From contig NZ_PJIK01000009.1 of the NCBI RefSeq assembly GCF_002929275.1, forward strand, positions 124,001 through 188,000: DNA of 64,000 bases, given 5' to 3'. The notes beneath the pieces were generated by a model. That model was given only the letters and a program-made list of their open reading frames with translations. It was not told the DNA's origin and made no database searches. Numbering within the stretch: position 1 is the first letter of the stretch; the number at the start of each line of letters is the position of its first letter. Origin of the DNA: Arthrobacter sp. ZGTC131 (GTDB lineage Bacteria; Actinomycetota; Actinomycetes; Actinomycetales; Micrococcaceae). This document shows positions 37,801 through 45,945 of this stretch, piece after piece. The position numbers and the translations under genes were made by a program.

Positions 37801-37900
37801 GCAGTACATCGACTTCGCCGGGCACAGCGTGCACAGCCAGGCCCTCCGGGACATCCTGGTGAGCGGTGCGCAGGCGCTCATTGTCAGGCTGACCTCCTGA
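34814..37900 (+). CDS. Secreted GH127 beta-L-arabinofuranosidase with inserted LamG domain
   Basis: A 1028-residue Tat-exported enzyme (SRRNILRLG). The GH127 (alpha/alpha)6 domain starts near residue 50 (LGPGVFARKRDL) but is interrupted at ~165 by a LamG/concanavalin-like domain (TFAAWVRPTAAANWARIFDFG ends the recognisable start; GTLYVNGRRVG follows) and resumes at ~392 with PGFLAAYPETQF. By homology with HypBA1 the zinc ligands are Glu591, Cys593, Cys663 and Cys664, with Cys663 as nucleophile (AETCCAY and GTTCCEGTG). ATG 34814 has GGAG at 5 bases. It cleaves beta-L-arabinofuranosides, as found on hydroxyproline-rich plant glycoproteins. A ~110-residue helical tail ends the protein. Confidence 0.88.
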   Translation: MTNPVSRRNILRLGAAAAALPWLPSLASAATAAAAQGPLPATGGVTAALALRPFKLSDVALGPGVFARKRDLILNFARGYDERRYINVFRANAGLRPIAGVTPLPAGGWEGLDGEANGNLRGHFTGHHMSMLAQAYASTGEEVFGTKLQNLVSSLHECRQSLSQDPSVQATTGRVSASAVELARGSCLYGQLPPGSVDGLHSMTFAAWVRPTAAANWARIFDFGNDTRTYAFLTPRDGSGLPRFAITRNFAGGEQTIVGSSPLPVNEWSHVAVTLDGGTGTLYVNGRRVGQNAAMTLTPAMLGSLGNVWLGRSQYNDPTYAGGYQDINIWSAALTAGQIGELAGARASATSAGGGDVISIACGETSGSTLADASGKGRHATLRRTWGLPSHPGFLAAYPETQFIELESRTTPDYHRVWAPYYTAHKILKGLLDAYTATKEPKALDLAVGLCDWMHSRLSRLTPAVRQRMWGIFSSGEFGGIVEAILETHGHSGKPEHLELAKYFDLDSLIDACAANKDVLTGLHANQHIPIFTGLMLMYNKTADERYLRSARNFWGMVAGTRTYSIGGTSQTEFWKAPNQIASTLHDTDAETCCAYNMLKLSRELFFKEQNPAYMDYYERALLNQVLGSKQDQDSAELPLATYFIGLQPGAVRDFTPKNGTTCCEGTGMESATKYQDSVYFTAEDNSALYVNLYMPSKLNWADKNLTVTQETTYPLEQRSKLTVAGDGQFELRLRVPAWATAGFTVRVNGTPVDGRAAPGTYLNIPRAWKSGDSVEIDMPFTLRAERALDDPTVQTLMYGPMHLVARDSRTTFLPFSLYATAKLNGDLAPAVQPVAGKPLHFTLSGVELAPFLEGTADAFHSYFRRNEPKVVFGGVDSGVPNPARANKTTLLDDVWDAASFVNKPELLKRVGQVNSTWIIEGALSQADADRIYRCAQRAAFTAPAGEIDDLQAVADAVRTAGTMTAEAHAMLGSRLEAARKALAEKSTAKALQYLKQYIDFAGHSVHSQALRDILVSGAQALIVRLTS

Positions 37901-38026
37901 CTCCTGACTCCTGACCTCGCAACCTCCTGATCCGTGCCGCGCAGCAGCGGCTTCCCAAGGCCCCAGGGCCTGCCCCAAGACCCGTCAACCGCGGCTCCGT
38001 TGGCCGCCCTAACGAAAGCATCATCC

Positions 38027-40267
38027 ATGCCCCTAATTCCACTTAGAGCCCGCACCGGGCCGGCAGTCCTCACAGCGGCTGCCCTTGTCCTTGGCGGCCT
38101 CGCCGCCGGCGCCCCCGCCCAGGCCGCCATTGACGACGGCCTGGTCCTCAAATACAACCTGACCGAACCGACGGGATCCGTTGCCGAAGACACCTCCGGA
38201 AATGGCCGCAACGGCGCGATCAGCGGCGACGCCAGCCGCCTCGGTGATGAAGGCCTGCAGCTCGGCGGCACCAACGCCCATGTCCGCCTTCCCAACGACG
38301 TCATGCGGGGCCTCGACTCCATCACCGTCTCGACGGACGTGAAGATCGCTTCGGATCAGGCCACGCCCTATTTCATTTGGGGACTCGGCAATACCAGCAA
38401 CGGCACCGGAAACGGCTATCTGTTCACCACCGGCAACTCGTACCGCACCTCGATCGCCAGCGGTAACTGGTCAACAGAGCAGACTGCCAATGCCGGCAGG
38501 GACCTGGCGCGAGGCGCCTGGAAGACCATCACCTACACCCTCGCCGGCGGCACCGCCGTTCTGTACGAGGACGGCGTCGAAGTGGCCCGCAGGATCGGAG
38601 TCACCATCACCCCCGGCAGCATCGGCGGCGGAGGCACAACGGCCAACTACCTGGGACGATCGGTTTACAGCGGAGACAAGTACCTGAAGGGGCAGGTCCG
38701 CGACTTCCGCATCTACAACCGTGCCCTTTCGGCGGCTGAAGTGCGCGAGCTCGGCTACGTCTCCCCGGAAGAGAAGGTGGCCCTCGATCTGCAGGATCTC
38801 TCGCTCGGGGACACCAGCGCCGTTACCGCCGACCTGGCCCTGCCCCTCACCGGGCCCAACGGGTCGGCCTACACCTGGTCGTCCTCGAGCGAAGGGACGG
38901 TCTCGTCCAAGGGCGCCGTCACGCGTCCCGCTTACGGGACGGGGAACGCGACCGTGACGCTGACGGCCACGGCCACTTCCGGTGAGGCATCGGCTACGAA
39001 GACGTTCACCGTGACGGTCCTCGAAGACATCAGCGGCGAGCAGAAAGTCAGCGAGGCCGCAGCCGCCCTGAACGTGTGGGATGCCGGGGGAATCCGCGGC
39101 AACATCACCCTGCCCACGAACGGCCTGCACGGGACCAGCGTGGTTTGGGAGTCGGGAGACGAGTCCGTCATCACCGCCACCGGTGAGGTCACGCGGCCGG
39201 CCTTCGGCGGAGAGCCTGCCCGGCTCAACCTCCACGCGTTCGTCAGCTACGGCAAGACCAGGACGAAGAGAACTTTTCGCGTCACCGTCCTTCCGCTGCC
39301 CAGGGCAGAGGCCAAGGAAGGATACGCCTTCGCGTATTTCACCGGCAACGACATCGCCGGAGAGAACATCTTCATGGCCGCCAGCCGGGGCAATGACGCG
39401 CTCAAGTGGGACGAACTCAACGGCGGACAGCCCGTGGTGAAATCCGGTCTTGGCACAAAGGGCCTGCGGGACCCCTTCGTCATCCGCTCTCCGGAAGGCG
39501 ATAAGTTCTACATGATCGCCACCGACCTCTCCATCGGCAGCGGAACCTCGTGGGACGCCTCCCAGCGCCAAGGCAGCCGGTACCTGGAAGTCTGGGAGTC
39601 AACGGACCTTGTGAACTGGTCCGAGCAGCGGCACGTGAAGGTCTCTCCGGACACGGCAGGGAACACCTGGGCGCCGGAAGCCCACTACGACGAGAAGATC
39701 GGGGCCTACGTCGTCTACTGGGCTTCCAAGATCTACGCCGACAACGACCCCAACCACTCCGGCGGTACCCACAACAAGATGATGTACTCCACCACGCGCG
39801 ACTTCCGGACGTTCAGCGAAGCCAAGGTCTGGAACGACCCGGGTGATTCGGTCATCGACTCCACAGTTATCAAGGAGGGCGACACCTACTACCGGTTCAC
39901 CAAGGACGAGGCCCGGGTCTCCGGTTGCCTCGACATCATGCAGGAGAAGTCCACCGATCTGCTGGCCGTCGATCTGCCGGCCACGAACCCGCGCAACTGG
40001 TCCCTGATGGCCAACTGCATCGGCAAGAACGCCGGGACCGGCGGCGTGGAGGGGCCGACCGTCTTCAAATCAAACACCGAAGAGAAGTATTACCTCTTCG
40101 TGGATGAGTTTGGTGGCCGCGGCTACATCCCGCTGGAAAGCACCAGTCTCGAGAACCCCGACTGGAAGCTCGCGAGCAACTACGAACTGCCTCGTGCGCC
40201 GCGCCACGGCACTGTCCTGCCCGTTACCAAGACCGAGCTGGAGCGCCTTCACAGCCAGCTCGGCTAA
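38027..40267 (+). CDS. Secreted LamG-Ig-Ig-GH43 arabinanase/arabinosidase
   Basis: A 746-residue exported glycosidase. A Sec signal (1-33, ending APAQA) precedes a LamG domain (~34-240, with LGRSVYSGDKYLKGQVRDFRIYN-type end), two atrophied bacterial Ig-like domains (~245-330, ~335-425; each with VTRPA-F/Y-G motif) and a C-terminal GH43 propeller (~435-746). Catalytic candidates are Asp in LRDPFVIRS, Asp in VIDSTVIKEG and Glu in GGVEGPTVFKS. The ATG at 38027 has only a weak ribosome site. Domain order resembles large secreted arabinan-degrading enzymes of actinobacteria. It completes the secreted glycosidase set. Confidence 0.85.
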   Translation: MPLIPLRARTGPAVLTAAALVLGGLAAGAPAQAAIDDGLVLKYNLTEPTGSVAEDTSGNGRNGAISGDASRLGDEGLQLGGTNAHVRLPNDVMRGLDSITVSTDVKIASDQATPYFIWGLGNTSNGTGNGYLFTTGNSYRTSIASGNWSTEQTANAGRDLARGAWKTITYTLAGGTAVLYEDGVEVARRIGVTITPGSIGGGGTTANYLGRSVYSGDKYLKGQVRDFRIYNRALSAAEVRELGYVSPEEKVALDLQDLSLGDTSAVTADLALPLTGPNGSAYTWSSSSEGTVSSKGAVTRPAYGTGNATVTLTATATSGEASATKTFTVTVLEDISGEQKVSEAAAALNVWDAGGIRGNITLPTNGLHGTSVVWESGDESVITATGEVTRPAFGGEPARLNLHAFVSYGKTRTKRTFRVTVLPLPRAEAKEGYAFAYFTGNDIAGENIFMAASRGNDALKWDELNGGQPVVKSGLGTKGLRDPFVIRSPEGDKFYMIATDLSIGSGTSWDASQRQGSRYLEVWESTDLVNWSEQRHVKVSPDTAGNTWAPEAHYDEKIGAYVVYWASKIYADNDPNHSGGTHNKMMYSTTRDFRTFSEAKVWNDPGDSVIDSTVIKEGDTYYRFTKDEARVSGCLDIMQEKSTDLLAVDLPATNPRNWSLMANCIGKNAGTGGVEGPTVFKSNTEEKYYLFVDEFGGRGYIPLESTSLENPDWKLASNYELPRAPRHGTVLPVTKTELERLHSQLG

Positions 40268-40317
40268 GGCGGCACGGGGAAGTACCTGACGCCAAGAAGG
40301 ACCCAGATGCCTGGAAG

Positions 40318-40354
40318 GGCAGGGGGCTCCGCCCAGCAGGGCGGGGCCCCTGCC
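40318..40354 (+). terminator. Hairpin terminator after the glycosidase genes
   Basis: A 16-17-base arm (40318-40334) pairs with 40339-40354 with one bulge and a 4-base AGCA loop; the arms are GGCAGGGG... and ...CCCCTGCC. No T-run follows. It separates the secreted enzymes from araBDA. Confidence 0.65.
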
Positions 40355-40425
40355 CCATTGGTGCGACGAGTTGGGCGGAGGGAACAGCACGGCCTGGGCG
40401 CCTCAAAATTGGGCGCCGCCAATGC

Positions 40426-40455
40426 TTGACGCGTAGATATGTTAGCGTTCACAAT
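40426..40455 (+). promoter_or_regulatory. araBDA promoter with overlapping LacI operator
   Basis: -35 TTGACG (40426-40431), 18-base spacer, -10 CACAAT (40450-40455), with TGTTAGCGTTCACA at 40440-40453 covering the -10. The same geometry occurs at the importer and abfA promoters. The rest of 40268-40425 holds only the terminator. Confidence 0.78.
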
Positions 40456-40524
40456 CTAAGAGAATCTTTTACGTTTTCGATACCGGGCATAGGGGCCAGC
40501 ACCTCCCGGATGGAGGTTTTTAGC

Positions 40525-42264
40525 ATGCAATCCAGTGACGACACCGGTTTCAACCCCGGCAGCGAAAACTATGTCATCGGGGTGGACTACGGCACCCTGT
40601 CGGGCCGCGCCGTGGTGGTCCGGGTCCGCGACGGCAAGGAGCTCGGCAGCGGGGTGTTCGACTATCCGCACGCGGTGGTCACCGACGCACTTCCGGCCGA
40701 TGTGGCGAGCATAGCGGATGGAACAGTCACACGCCTTCCCGGCGAATGGGCACTTCAGGTGCCGAACGACTACCGGGACGTACTCCGGCACGCTGTGCCG
40801 GCCGCGATCGCGGACGCGGGCATTGATCCGTCCAACGTGGTCGGGATCGCCACGGACTTCACTGCGTGCACCATGGTGCCGGTGAAGGCCGACGGCACCC
40901 CGCTGAATGAAGTGCCCGGCTTCGCCAACCGTCCTCACGCCTACGTCAAGCTGTGGCGCCACCACGCCGCGCAGGCGCAGGCGGACCGGATCAACGCCCT
41001 CGCCGCGGAGCTGGGCGAGACCTGGCTGCCGCGCTACGGCGGGCTGATCTCCTCCGAATGGGAGTTCGCCAAGGGACTCCAGCTGCTCGAGGAAGACCCG
41101 GAAGCGTACGCGGAAATGGACCATTGGGTGGAAGCCGCGGACTGGATCGTCTGGCAGCTGTGCGGCAACTACGTCCGCAACGCGTGCACGGCCGGCTACA
41201 AGGGCATCTACCAGGACGGGAAGTATCCTTCCGAGGAATTCCTGGCCGCGCTGAACCCGCAGTTCAAGGACTTCGTGAGCACCAAGCTGGACCACACCAT
41301 CGGCCGGCTCGGTGACGCCGCTGGGTTCCTGACCGCCGAGGCTGCCGCCTGGACCGGCCTGCCGGAGGGCATCGCCGTGGCCGTGGGCAACGTGGACGCC
41401 CACGTCACCGCCCCGGCGGCCAAGGCGGTGGAACCGGGACAGCTCGTGGCCATCATGGGCACCTCGACCTGCCATGTCATGAACGGGGCTGAACTGCGCG
41501 AAGTGCCGGGGATGTGCGGGGTGGTCGACGGCGGCATCGTCGACGGACTCTGGGGCTACGAGGCCGGCCAGTCCGGCGTGGGCGACATCTTCGGCTGGTT
41601 CACGAAGTACGGTGTTCCGCCGGAATACCACGAGGCGGCGGCCGCTGCGGGGCTGGGCATCCACGAATACCTCACCGAGCTGGCTTCCGGGCAGGCGATC
41701 GGGGAGCACGGCCTGATCGCCCTGGACTGGCACTCCGGCAACCGCTCGGTCCTGGTGGACCACGAACTCTCGGGCGTGGTGGTGGGCCAGACCCTGGCCA
41801 CCCGCCCCGAAGACACCTACCGGGCGCTGCTGGAGGCCACGGCCTTCGGCACGCGCACCATCGTGGACGCCTTCCGCGACTCCGGCGTGCCGGTGAAGGA
41901 GTTCATCGTGGCCGGCGGACTACTGAAGAACCAACTGCTGATGCAGATCTACGCGGACATCACCGGTCTGCAGCTCTCCACCATCGGCTCCACCCAGGGG
42001 CCCGCCCTCGGATCCGCCATCCACGCCGCCGTCGCCGCCGGAAGGTATCCGGACATCCGGGCAGCCACGGCCGCCATGGGCTCCGCGCCCGGCGGCGTGT
42101 ACACCCCGATCCCCGAGAACGTTGCCGCGTACGACGAGCTCTTCCGGGAGTACCGGACGCTCCACGATTACTTCGGCAGGGGAACCAACGACGTCATGCA
42201 CCGGCTCAAGGCCATCCAGCGCCAGGCGGCCAAGTCCCTGCTCGCCGAGGAGGTCTCCGCATGA
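40525..42264 (+). CDS. araB: Ribulokinase
   Basis: Phosphorylates L-ribulose to L-ribulose 5-phosphate. The 579-residue FGGY-family kinase has N-terminal GVDYGTLSGRAVVV, the substrate region GIATDFTACTMVP, GTSTCHVMNG, and the FGGY signature-like FIVAGGLLKNQLLMQIYAD. The ATG at 40525 is preferred over 40510 because GGAGG lies 8 bases upstream. Its stop overlaps the araD start by four bases (ATGA). First gene of araB-araD-araA, induced when the LacI site at 40440 is vacated. Confidence 0.95.
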   Translation: MQSSDDTGFNPGSENYVIGVDYGTLSGRAVVVRVRDGKELGSGVFDYPHAVVTDALPADVASIADGTVTRLPGEWALQVPNDYRDVLRHAVPAAIADAGIDPSNVVGIATDFTACTMVPVKADGTPLNEVPGFANRPHAYVKLWRHHAAQAQADRINALAAELGETWLPRYGGLISSEWEFAKGLQLLEEDPEAYAEMDHWVEAADWIVWQLCGNYVRNACTAGYKGIYQDGKYPSEEFLAALNPQFKDFVSTKLDHTIGRLGDAAGFLTAEAAAWTGLPEGIAVAVGNVDAHVTAPAAKAVEPGQLVAIMGTSTCHVMNGAELREVPGMCGVVDGGIVDGLWGYEAGQSGVGDIFGWFTKYGVPPEYHEAAAAAGLGIHEYLTELASGQAIGEHGLIALDWHSGNRSVLVDHELSGVVVGQTLATRPEDTYRALLEATAFGTRTIVDAFRDSGVPVKEFIVAGGLLKNQLLMQIYADITGLQLSTIGSTQGPALGSAIHAAVAAGRYPDIRAATAAMGSAPGGVYTPIPENVAAYDELFREYRTLHDYFGRGTNDVMHRLKAIQRQAAKSLLAEEVSA

Positions 42265-42941
42265 GTGCCCTCCTGGACACCCTTGCCGGGATCCGGGCCG
42301 AGGTCTGCGCCCTGCACGCCGAACTGACCCGCTACGAACTGGTGGTGTGGACTGCCGGCAACGTCTCCGCCCGCGTTCCCGGCCACGACCTGATGGTCAT
42401 CAAGCCATCCGGAGTCTCCTATGCGGACCTCACTCCGGAGAGCATGGTGGTGACGGACCTCTACGGCATCCCCGCCGACGGCGAGTGGGAGAACCCGGCC
42501 CTCACGCCGTCGTCGGACACGGCCGCGCACGCCTACGTCTACCGGCACATGCCCGAGGTCGGGGGAGTGGTGCACACGCACTCGACCTACGCTACGGCAT
42601 GGGCGGCCCGCGGGGAGGCGATCCCGTGCGTGCTGACCATGATGGGCGATGAGTTCGGCGGCACCATCCCGGTGGGCCCGTTCGCGCTGATCGGCGACGA
42701 CTCGATCGGCCGCGGCATCGTGGAAACCCTGCAGGCTTCCCATTCCCCGGCGGTCCTGATGCAGAACCACGGCCCGTTCACCATCGGCAAGGACGCCCGC
42801 TCGGCGGTCAAGGCAGCCGTGATGTGCGAGGAAGTGGCCCGCACCGTCCACATCGCCCGGCAGCTCGGCGAGCCGCTGCCCATCGACCCGGACAAGATCG
42901 AGTCGCTCTACGACCGCTACCAAAACGTCTACGGCCGCTAG
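42261..42941 (+). CDS. araD: L-ribulose-5-phosphate 4-epimerase
   Basis: Epimerises L-ribulose 5-phosphate to D-xylulose 5-phosphate, entering the pentose phosphate pathway. The 226-residue class II aldolase-fold protein has the zinc histidines in [16 protein letters not shown] and a later one in MQNHGPF, with substrate motifs WTAGNVSAR and MVIKPSGV. Its start overlaps the araB stop (ATGA), indicating coupling. Confidence 0.95.
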   Translation: MSALLDTLAGIRAEVCALHAELTRYELVVWTAGNVSARVPGHDLMVIKPSGVSYADLTPESMVVTDLYGIPADGEWENPALTPSSDTAAHAYVYRHMPEVGGVVHTHSTYATAWAARGEAIPCVLTMMGDEFGGTIPVGPFALIGDDSIGRGIVETLQASHSPAVLMQNHGPFTIGKDARSAVKAAVMCEEVARTVHIARQLGEPLPIDPDKIESLYDRYQNVYGR

Positions 42942-43030
42942 GTCCAACAAACGGCCCCCAGGCCCGGCGCACGCCCGGTGCAGGCCCCGCAACTTTCCCT
43001 TTCACCCCAGAGCTTCCCAGGAGAACCACC

Positions 43031-44551
43031 ATGCCCCACGCCGCCAACACCTCCCTTGAGCACTACGAGGTCTGGTTCCTCACCGGCAGCCAGCACCTCT
43101 ACGGCGAGGACGTCCTGAAGCAGGTCGCCGCGCAGTCCCAGGAGATCGCCGCCGCCCTCAATGCCTCCTCCGACGTGCCGGTCAAGCTCGTCTGGAAGCC
43201 CGTGCTGACCGACTCGGACGCCATCCGCCGCACCGCGCTCGAGGCCAACTCGGACGACGCCGTAATCGGCGTGACCGCCTGGATGCACACTTTCAGCCCG
43301 GCGAAGATGTGGATCCAAGGCCTGGACCTGCTCCGCAAGCCGCTCCTGCACCTGCACACCCAAGCCAACGTGGAGCTGCCCTGGGCGGACATCGACTTCG
43401 ATTTCATGAACCTGAACCAGGCCGCGCACGGCGACCGCGAATTCGGCTACATCCAGTCCCGCCTCGGCATCCCGCGCAAGACCGTCGTCGGGCACGCCTC
43501 CAACCCCGCGGTGGCCCGCCAGGTGGGTGCCTGGCAGCGCGCCTCCGCCGGCTGGGCCGCCGTCCGGACCCTGAAGCTGACCCGCTTCGGGGACAACATG
43601 CGCAACGTCGCCGTCACCGAAGGCGACAAGACCGAGGCCGAGCTGCGCTTCGGCGTCTCCGTGAACACCTGGTCCGTCAACGAGCTTGCCGACGCCGTGC
43701 ACGGCGCCGCGGAGTCCGACGTCGACGCCCTGGTCGCCGAGTACGAGCGCCTTTACGAGGTGGTCCCGGAACTGAAGGCCGGGGGAGCCCGGCACGAATC
43801 GCTGCGCTACAGCGCCCGCATCGAACTCGGCCTGCGCAGCTTCCTTGAAGCCAACGGCTCGGCCGCGTTCACCACATCCTTCGAGGACCTCGGCGAACTG
43901 CGCCAGCTGCCCGGCATGGCCGTGCAGCGGCTGATGGCCGACGGCTACGGCTTTGGCGCCGAGGGCGACTGGAAGACCGCGATCCTGGTCCGCGCCGCCA
44001 AGGTGATGGGCGCGGGGCTGCCCGGCGGCGCTTCCCTCATGGAGGACTACACCTACCACCTCACGCCCGGCGAGGAGAAGATCCTGGGCGCGCACATGCT
44101 CGAGGTCTGCCCGTCGCTGACCGCCACGAAGCCGCGCGTCGAGATCCACCCATTGGGAATCGGCGGCAAGGAAGACCCCGTCCGCATGGTCTTCGACACC
44201 GACGCCGGCCCCGGCGTCGTGGTGGCGCTGTCCGACATGCGGGACCGCTTCCGCCTCGTGGCCAACGCCGTGGACGTGGTGGACCTCGACGAACCGCTGC
44301 CCAACCTGCCCGTCGCCCGCGCCCTCTGGTCACCCAAACCGGACTTCGCCACGTCCGCAGCGGCCTGGCTCACCGCGGGTGCCGCCCACCACACCGTCCT
44401 CTCCACCGCCGTCGGAATGGACGTCTTCGAAGACTTCGCAGAAATCGCCCAAACCGAACTGCTCACCATCGACGACGGCACCACCATCAAGCAGTTCAAG
44501 AAGGAATTGAACTGGAACGCCGCGTACTACAAGCTGGCCGGCGGGCTGTAG
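43031..44551 (+). CDS. araA: L-arabinose isomerase
   Basis: Converts L-arabinose to L-ribulose. The 506-residue length matches the family. Motifs include the N-terminal [16 protein letters not shown], the central [33 protein letters not shown] (metal-binding Glu region), [13 protein letters not shown], and [22 protein letters not shown] precedes the ATG. A hairpin beginning at the stop codon (44551-44571) probably ends the operon. Confidence 0.97.
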   Translation: MPHAANTSLEHYEVWFLTGSQHLYGEDVLKQVAAQSQEIAAALNASSDVPVKLVWKPVLTDSDAIRRTALEANSDDAVIGVTAWMHTFSPAKMWIQGLDLLRKPLLHLHTQANVELPWADIDFDFMNLNQAAHGDREFGYIQSRLGIPRKTVVGHASNPAVARQVGAWQRASAGWAAVRTLKLTRFGDNMRNVAVTEGDKTEAELRFGVSVNTWSVNELADAVHGAAESDVDALVAEYERLYEVVPELKAGGARHESLRYSARIELGLRSFLEANGSAAFTTSFEDLGELRQLPGMAVQRLMADGYGFGAEGDWKTAILVRAAKVMGAGLPGGASLMEDYTYHLTPGEEKILGAHMLEVCPSLTATKPRVEIHPLGIGGKEDPVRMVFDTDAGPGVVVALSDMRDRFRLVANAVDVVDLDEPLPNLPVARALWSPKPDFATSAAAWLTAGAAHHTVLSTAVGMDVFEDFAEIAQTELLTIDDGTTIKQFKKELNWNAAYYKLAGGL

Positions 44552-44571
44552 CCGCCTGTGGCGCAGGCGGC
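44551..44571 (+). terminator. Hairpin at the araA stop codon
   Basis: GCCGCCTG (44551-44558) pairs with CAGGCGGC (44564-44571), 8 bp, 5-base loop, beginning at the last base of the stop codon. There is no T-run, so this is a moderate terminator candidate between convergent araA and the protease gene. Confidence 0.5.
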
Positions 44572-44600
44572 GTTGGCTCTGGGGGCAGTCCGCTTCGCGC

Positions 44601-45785
44601 TCAGCCCGTCTGGGAAGCGCGCGAAACGAGCTGAACCTTGACTTCCTGCGATCCCGATTCCCGGCGGAATTCAACGGTCACGGTTTGTCCCGGGCTCCTG
44701 CTCCGCAGGGCGGCGAGCAGGTCCTCGGGCGACGCGAGCTCTGCGCCGTCGAGCTTCACGAGGACGTCGCCGGGGCGGATGCCCGCTCTGGCTGCCGGCC
44801 CGCCGTCGGGGACTGCCAGGGCCAGAGCGCCGCGCGTGTCCGGCAGGCCCAGCCGCTCGGCGATCTGCGGGGTGATCTCACCCAGCGTCAGGCCAATAAA
44901 GGCGTGATCGGCCGTGCCGTCCTCGCGGAGCTGGTCCGCCACCTTGACGGCGGTTGCCGCCGGGATGGCAAAGCCAAGGGCCACCGCCCCGGCTTGCGGC
45001 GGGATGTAGGCCTCGCTGATTCCGATCACCTCACCCCTGCCATTCACCAGCGCGCCGCCGGAGTTTCCGGGGCTGATGGCGGCATCGGTCTGGATCAGGT
45101 CCACGAGCGACTGGCTGCTGGCGGCGGACCCGGGGATCTCCCGGTGCAGGCCCGAGATGATTCCCGCCGTCGCTGTGTTCTCGAATCCCAGCGGCGAACC
45201 GATCACGACGGCGAGCTCGCCGATCCGGGGCAGCTCGGATTGGAATTTGGCCACCGGAAGGTCGGTCCGCTTTGCCTCCACGAGGGCGAGGTCGGAGATG
45301 GCGTCGGTGGCCCGCACTGTGCCGGCGACGCGGCGGCCGTCGGCGAAGGCCACTTCAACGTCCGTGTTGCCCCGCACCACGTGCTCGTTGGTCAGGATCA
45401 GCCCGTCTGCCGAGTACACCACGCCGCTCCCCAGGCCGCCGTCGGTGAAGATCGTGACCACAGACGGCTGAACGTTGCTGACGATGGAGGGAATATCCGC
45501 GGGTCCCTGGGGAATGCCCGGCGCCTGCCCCTTGGTGGGCTGCGCAGCGGTGGCCTGCCCCGCCGTCGGTTTCGGCGCCGTGGTGCTGCCGGGCGTGCCG
45601 CCGCCTGGATCGCCGGTGGTGCCACCTGGGGAAGCGGTGGCTGGGGTGCTGCCGGAGGGCAGCGCTGACGACGGCGGCGCCGGACTCCCGGTGCAACCGG
45701 ATGCCGCGACTGCGAGAACGGCAGCCGTTCCGAGGATTCGGAGGGTGCGGTACGCACGATGCGGGGGCGCTGGCCGGGGGTTCAT
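44601..45785 (-). CDS. HtrA/DegP-like trypsin-family lipoprotein protease with PDZ domain
   Basis: A 394-residue extracytoplasmic serine protease. A lipobox VAASGC follows the signal helix; a Pro/Gly/Thr-rich linker spans ~25-100. The protease domain has His in LTNEHVVRG, Asp in ISDLALVEA and Ser in SPGNSGGALVNG. A C-terminal PDZ domain carries GLTLGEITPQIAERLGLP and ARAGIRPGDVLVKLDG. The ATG at 45785 is chosen because AGAGGAAG lies 5 bases upstream. It is divergent from abfA and may share its promoter region, but HtrA proteins usually handle envelope protein quality. A link with the secreted glycosidases is only positional. Confidence 0.88.
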   Translation of the reverse strand: MNPRPAPPHRAYRTLRILGTAAVLAVAASGCTGSPAPPSSALPSGSTPATASPGGTTGDPGGGTPGSTTAPKPTAGQATAAQPTKGQAPGIPQGPADIPSIVSNVQPSVVTIFTDGGLGSGVVYSADGLILTNEHVVRGNTDVEVAFADGRRVAGTVRATDAISDLALVEAKRTDLPVAKFQSELPRIGELAVVIGSPLGFENTATAGIISGLHREIPGSAASSQSLVDLIQTDAAISPGNSGGALVNGRGEVIGISEAYIPPQAGAVALGFAIPAATAVKVADQLREDGTADHAFIGLTLGEITPQIAERLGLPDTRGALALAVPDGGPAARAGIRPGDVLVKLDGAELASPEDLLAALRSRSPGQTVTVEFRRESGSQEVKVQLVSRASQTG

Positions 45786-45874
45786 TGGACTTCCTCTCAT
45801 TGCCGGGCGGGCGGGAGCCTGTTCTGGAAGCTGATTAAAAATTAACCCCGAATGTACTCGCGGTGCCAGAGCTC

Positions 45875-45904
45875 TTGACGGGCGCGGCTGATAGCGTTCA
45901 CACT
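45875..45904 (+). promoter_or_regulatory. abfA promoter with overlapping LacI operator
   Basis: -35 TTGACG (45875-45880), 18-base spacer, -10 CACACT (45899-45904), with TGATAGCGTTCACA at 45889-45902 over the -10. Aligns base-for-base in layout with the araB and importer promoters. Confidence 0.75.
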
Positions 45905-45907
45905 TGG

Positions 45908-45925
45908 TTCTATAACGTTGTAGAA
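45908..45925. promoter_or_regulatory. Second operator candidate TTCTATAACGTTGTAGAA at abfA
   Basis: An 18-base near-perfect palindrome (16 of 18 positions symmetric) with central AACGTT, a LacI-like centre, just after the abfA -10 and 21 bases before the ATG. It differs from the TGTTAGCG type and may bind another LacI protein. Confidence 0.6.
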
Positions 45926-45945
45926 AACAGGGATGAGGGCATCTG

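Noticed and set aside
22985-40267. Genomic island inserted at tRNA-Lys
   Set aside because: The arabinan genes start right after the tRNA, but I see no integrase and no repeated copy of the tRNA 3' end at the far side; codon use also fits the rest of the window.
40456-44149. Long minus-strand frames opposite araB, araD and araA
   Set aside because: They are high-GC shadows without motifs, while all three ara genes are complete on the plus strand.
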